DNA of 64,000 nt from UBA11591 sp040220895 (GTDB taxonomy: Bacteria > Bacteroidota > Bacteroidia > Flavobacteriales_E > Vicingaceae), in contig JAVJVY010000010.1 of assembly GCA_040220895.1 (NCBI GenBank), positions 1 to 64,000 on the forward strand, written 5' to 3'. The notes under the pieces were generated by a model, which saw nothing but the letters and a program-made list of their open reading frames with translations, was not told the origin of the DNA and did no database searches. Positions 62,585 through 64,000 of this stretch are shown here, one piece after another. How positions within the stretch are numbered: position 1 is the first letter of the stretch; each line of letters opens with the position of its first letter. The translations under genes and the position numbers were made by a program.

Positions 62585-63643
62585 ATGAGAACTCCACAGC
62601 TTTCTAACTTATTCTTGGGCCTGATTGCAACGGCCGTGTTGTTTGCCTTTTCATGTAAAAAGGATGATGAAGAAAATATTCCCGGGGGAGTAAATCCACC
62701 ACCGGTGCACACAACTACTCCTTACGAATTGAACATCCCCGATTACTTTCCGCGATTCATCGTACCTGATTTCAATCCCACTACTGTGGAAGGGGTGGCA
62801 TTGGGAAAACGCATTTATTACGACAAAATGCTTTCGTTGGGAGGGCCGTTACAAGGAAAATCATGTGGTTCATGCCACCAACAAGAAAATAGCTTCTCCA
62901 GCCCCAAGACGGGCACCCAGGTTCTGGCCCATGTGAACTTGAATTACACCAACTACTTTCTTTGGAATGGCGGTAAAGAAGGAAGTCTTGAAGATGTTTG
63001 CCTGTTCGAGATATCTGAATTTTTTCAAGCCGATATTTCGCTGTTTCAGCAGGATTCCACTTATAAGCGAATGATGTACAATGCATTTGGGGTGGTGAAT
63101 TTCGATGAGAATGAAATGGCTTTTGCCTTGGCTCAGTGGTTCAGATCACTGAACTCGTTTAATTCTAAATTCGACCTTTTCTGGGAAGATAAAATTGACC
63201 TCAATCCATTGGAAGAAATGGGTTATTTGATCTTTAATTCAGAGAAGGGTGATTGTTTCCATTGCCATTCTTTCCCACTTATGGCCGACCACAATTTTCA
63301 CAACATCGGTCTTGATTCCATTTTTAACGGCGAGAATCTTGGGCGCTTTGCCGTGACAAACGACGAATCAGACCTGGGACGATTTAAGTCACCTACACTT
63401 CGGAACATTGCTTTAACGGCGCCTTACATGCACGACGGGCGGTTTCAAACCCTCGAAGAGGTCATTGAGCATTACAATTCCGGAGTTAAGAATTCACCAA
63501 GCCTGGACGCCATCATGACAAAACCGGGTAAAGAGAATGGCTTGAATTTATCCGATGTGGATAAGGCGGCACTTTTGGCTTTTCTTAAGACCTTGACAGA
63601 CACAAGTTTCATTAATAACCCTGAACATGCCAATCCTTTTTAA
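62585..63643 (+). CDS. MbnH/MauG-type dihaem cytochrome c peroxidase family lipoprotein
   Basis: A dihaem c-type enzyme of 352 residues from the ATG at 62585. The leader ends in a Cys after FAFS followed by KKDDEEN, a probable lipoprotein. Two haem sites are CGSCHQQ and CFHCHSF. LGKRIYYDKMLS, GTFGxP-like KSPTLRNIALTAPYMHDGRFQTLEEVIEHYN and LSDVDKAALLAFLKTLTD are standard for the CcpA/MauG/MbnH superfamily. The pairing with an MbnP-like gene indicates that it modifies its partner rather than only reducing peroxide; this is family knowledge plus inference. The candidate FNR-type site upstream of the operon fits peroxide or oxygen control. Confidence 0.9.
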   Translation: MRTPQLSNLFLGLIATAVLFAFSCKKDDEENIPGGVNPPPVHTTTPYELNIPDYFPRFIVPDFNPTTVEGVALGKRIYYDKMLSLGGPLQGKSCGSCHQQENSFSSPKTGTQVLAHVNLNYTNYFLWNGGKEGSLEDVCLFEISEFFQADISLFQQDSTYKRMMYNAFGVVNFDENEMAFALAQWFRSLNSFNSKFDLFWEDKIDLNPLEEMGYLIFNSEKGDCFHCHSFPLMADHNFHNIGLDSIFNGENLGRFAVTNDESDLGRFKSPTLRNIALTAPYMHDGRFQTLEEVIEHYNSGVKNSPSLDAIMTKPGKENGLNLSDVDKAALLAFLKTLTDTSFINNPEHANPF

Positions 63644-63756
63644 AGGATACCGTCCATAGCGTGTTGTCAGCTTTATATTTTATACGGGATTGATTTGATG
63701 CGGCCTGTTTTTTTGGTCGAGGCAGAATTCACTATATTCGATGAACAAACCGTGAC

Positions 63757-64000
63757 ATGGGAATTCAGGATTGGTTCGACAAGTACGCTGAGCATCACCA
63801 AAACCCGATCAACAAGGCGATCCATTGGGTTTGTGTACCATCCATCTTTTTCAGTTTAATTGGCATCTTATCCTTGCTTTCCTTTAACCTGGGAAGTGAG
63901 ATTACACCTTCCTACCTAAATTATTACCTACACGCGGGTTCCCTGCTCATTCTTTTTGGATTACTTTTTTTCTTTCGTCTTTCAGTTCCCATTGCGCTGG
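63757..64000 (+). CDS. Mpo1-like (DUF962) membrane protein, 3' truncated by window end
   Basis: The frame opens with ATG at 63757 and remains open to the window end (81 codons). It begins WFDKYAEHHQNPINKAIHWVCVP, the signature of the Mpo1/DUF962 family, and continues with two hydrophobic segments (FFSLIGILSLLSFNL, AGSLLILFGLLFFFRLSVPI). Yeast Mpo1 is an iron-dependent dioxygenase acting on 2-hydroxy fatty acids. Bacterial members are mostly uncharacterised. The first His motif (HHQNP, HW) is present; the rest lies outside the window. Confidence 0.85.
   Translation, partial: MGIQDWFDKYAEHHQNPINKAIHWVCVPSIFFSLIGILSLLSFNLGSEITPSYLNYYLHAGSLLILFGLLFFFRLSVPIAL

Noticed and set aside
26069..63643. 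Possible link between the kynurenine genes and kynurenine formation by the MbnH-type protein
   Set aside because: The first is free-amino-acid catabolism, the second a protein side-chain modification; the loci are 35 kb apart and nothing in the sequence connects them.
1..64000. CRISPR arrays, tRNA/rRNA genes, insertion sequences, prophage or origin
   Set aside because: No regularly spaced short repeats, cloverleaf, transposase, integrase, phage or dnaA-box cluster was found by reading.

Overview
This 64 kb window comes from the chromosome of a member of the Bacteroidota, most likely a Flavobacteriales-type marine or aquatic organism. The evidence is six secreted proteins that end in type IX secretion (T9SS) sorting domains, promoters with the TAnnTTTG -7 element, a type II NADH dehydrogenase, the glycogen synthase-like/DUF4270/glmS gene trio, a complete-looking mevalonate gene run with a GYDIA-type GHMP kinase, and SpoIIE-type phosphatases. 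No rRNA, tRNA, CRISPR array, insertion sequence or prophage is visible. The genus cannot be named from sequence reading alone.

Region 1-9 kb: a 5'-incomplete T9SS cargo gene, then about 730 bp of decayed DNA holding palindromes, a gene tail and a good terminator. Next come a UspA-UspA-TPR stress protein, NDH-2, two LamG-type T9SS proteins, a short-chain dehydrogenase, a GNAT acetyltransferase and a methyltransferase. Region 9-21 kb: a GAF-SpoIIE phosphatase, a biotin carrier protein, an M1 aminopeptidase lipoprotein, superoxide dismutase, the operon for a GT5-like protein, a DUF4270 lipoprotein and GlmS, an arylsulfotransferase-like lipoprotein, and a second short-chain dehydrogenase. Region 21-34 kb: a 1666-residue S8 protease carrying six 79-residue Ig-like repeats, 3-hydroxyanthranilate dioxygenase and ACMS decarboxylase (lower kynurenine pathway), another T9SS protein, a PurF-type amidotransferase and an M49 peptidase.

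Region 34-49 kb: a three-gene signalling operon (YfiR-like periplasmic protein, TPR protein, HAMP-SpoIIE membrane phosphatase). It is followed by a surface-glycan or glycolipid cluster with two multi-pass GT39-like transferases, a methyltransferase and a methyltransferase-GT2 fusion. This runs into the mevalonate genes fni, HMG-CoA reductase, GYDIA kinase, mvaD, mevalonate kinase and a UbiA prenyltransferase, so isoprenoid precursor supply sits beside a likely polyprenyl-phosphate-dependent glycosylation system. Region 49-64 kb: a PNGase F-like T9SS protein, a TetR/TolC/adaptor/RND efflux operon, asnS, rpoN, a membrane protein, an MbnP/MbnH-like copper protein and dihaem enzyme pair, and the start of an Mpo1-like (DUF962) gene.

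The most interesting regulatory signal is a TGAC-N4-GTCA palindrome found upstream of both the Usp-TPR gene and the MbnP/MbnH pair. In both cases its centre lies 29.5 nt before a near-consensus -7 element, which suggests a shared CRP/FNR-family activator. The most interesting candidate system is the YfiR-like/TPR/HAMP-SpoIIE operon. All functional assignments rest on motif recognition; no database search was run.
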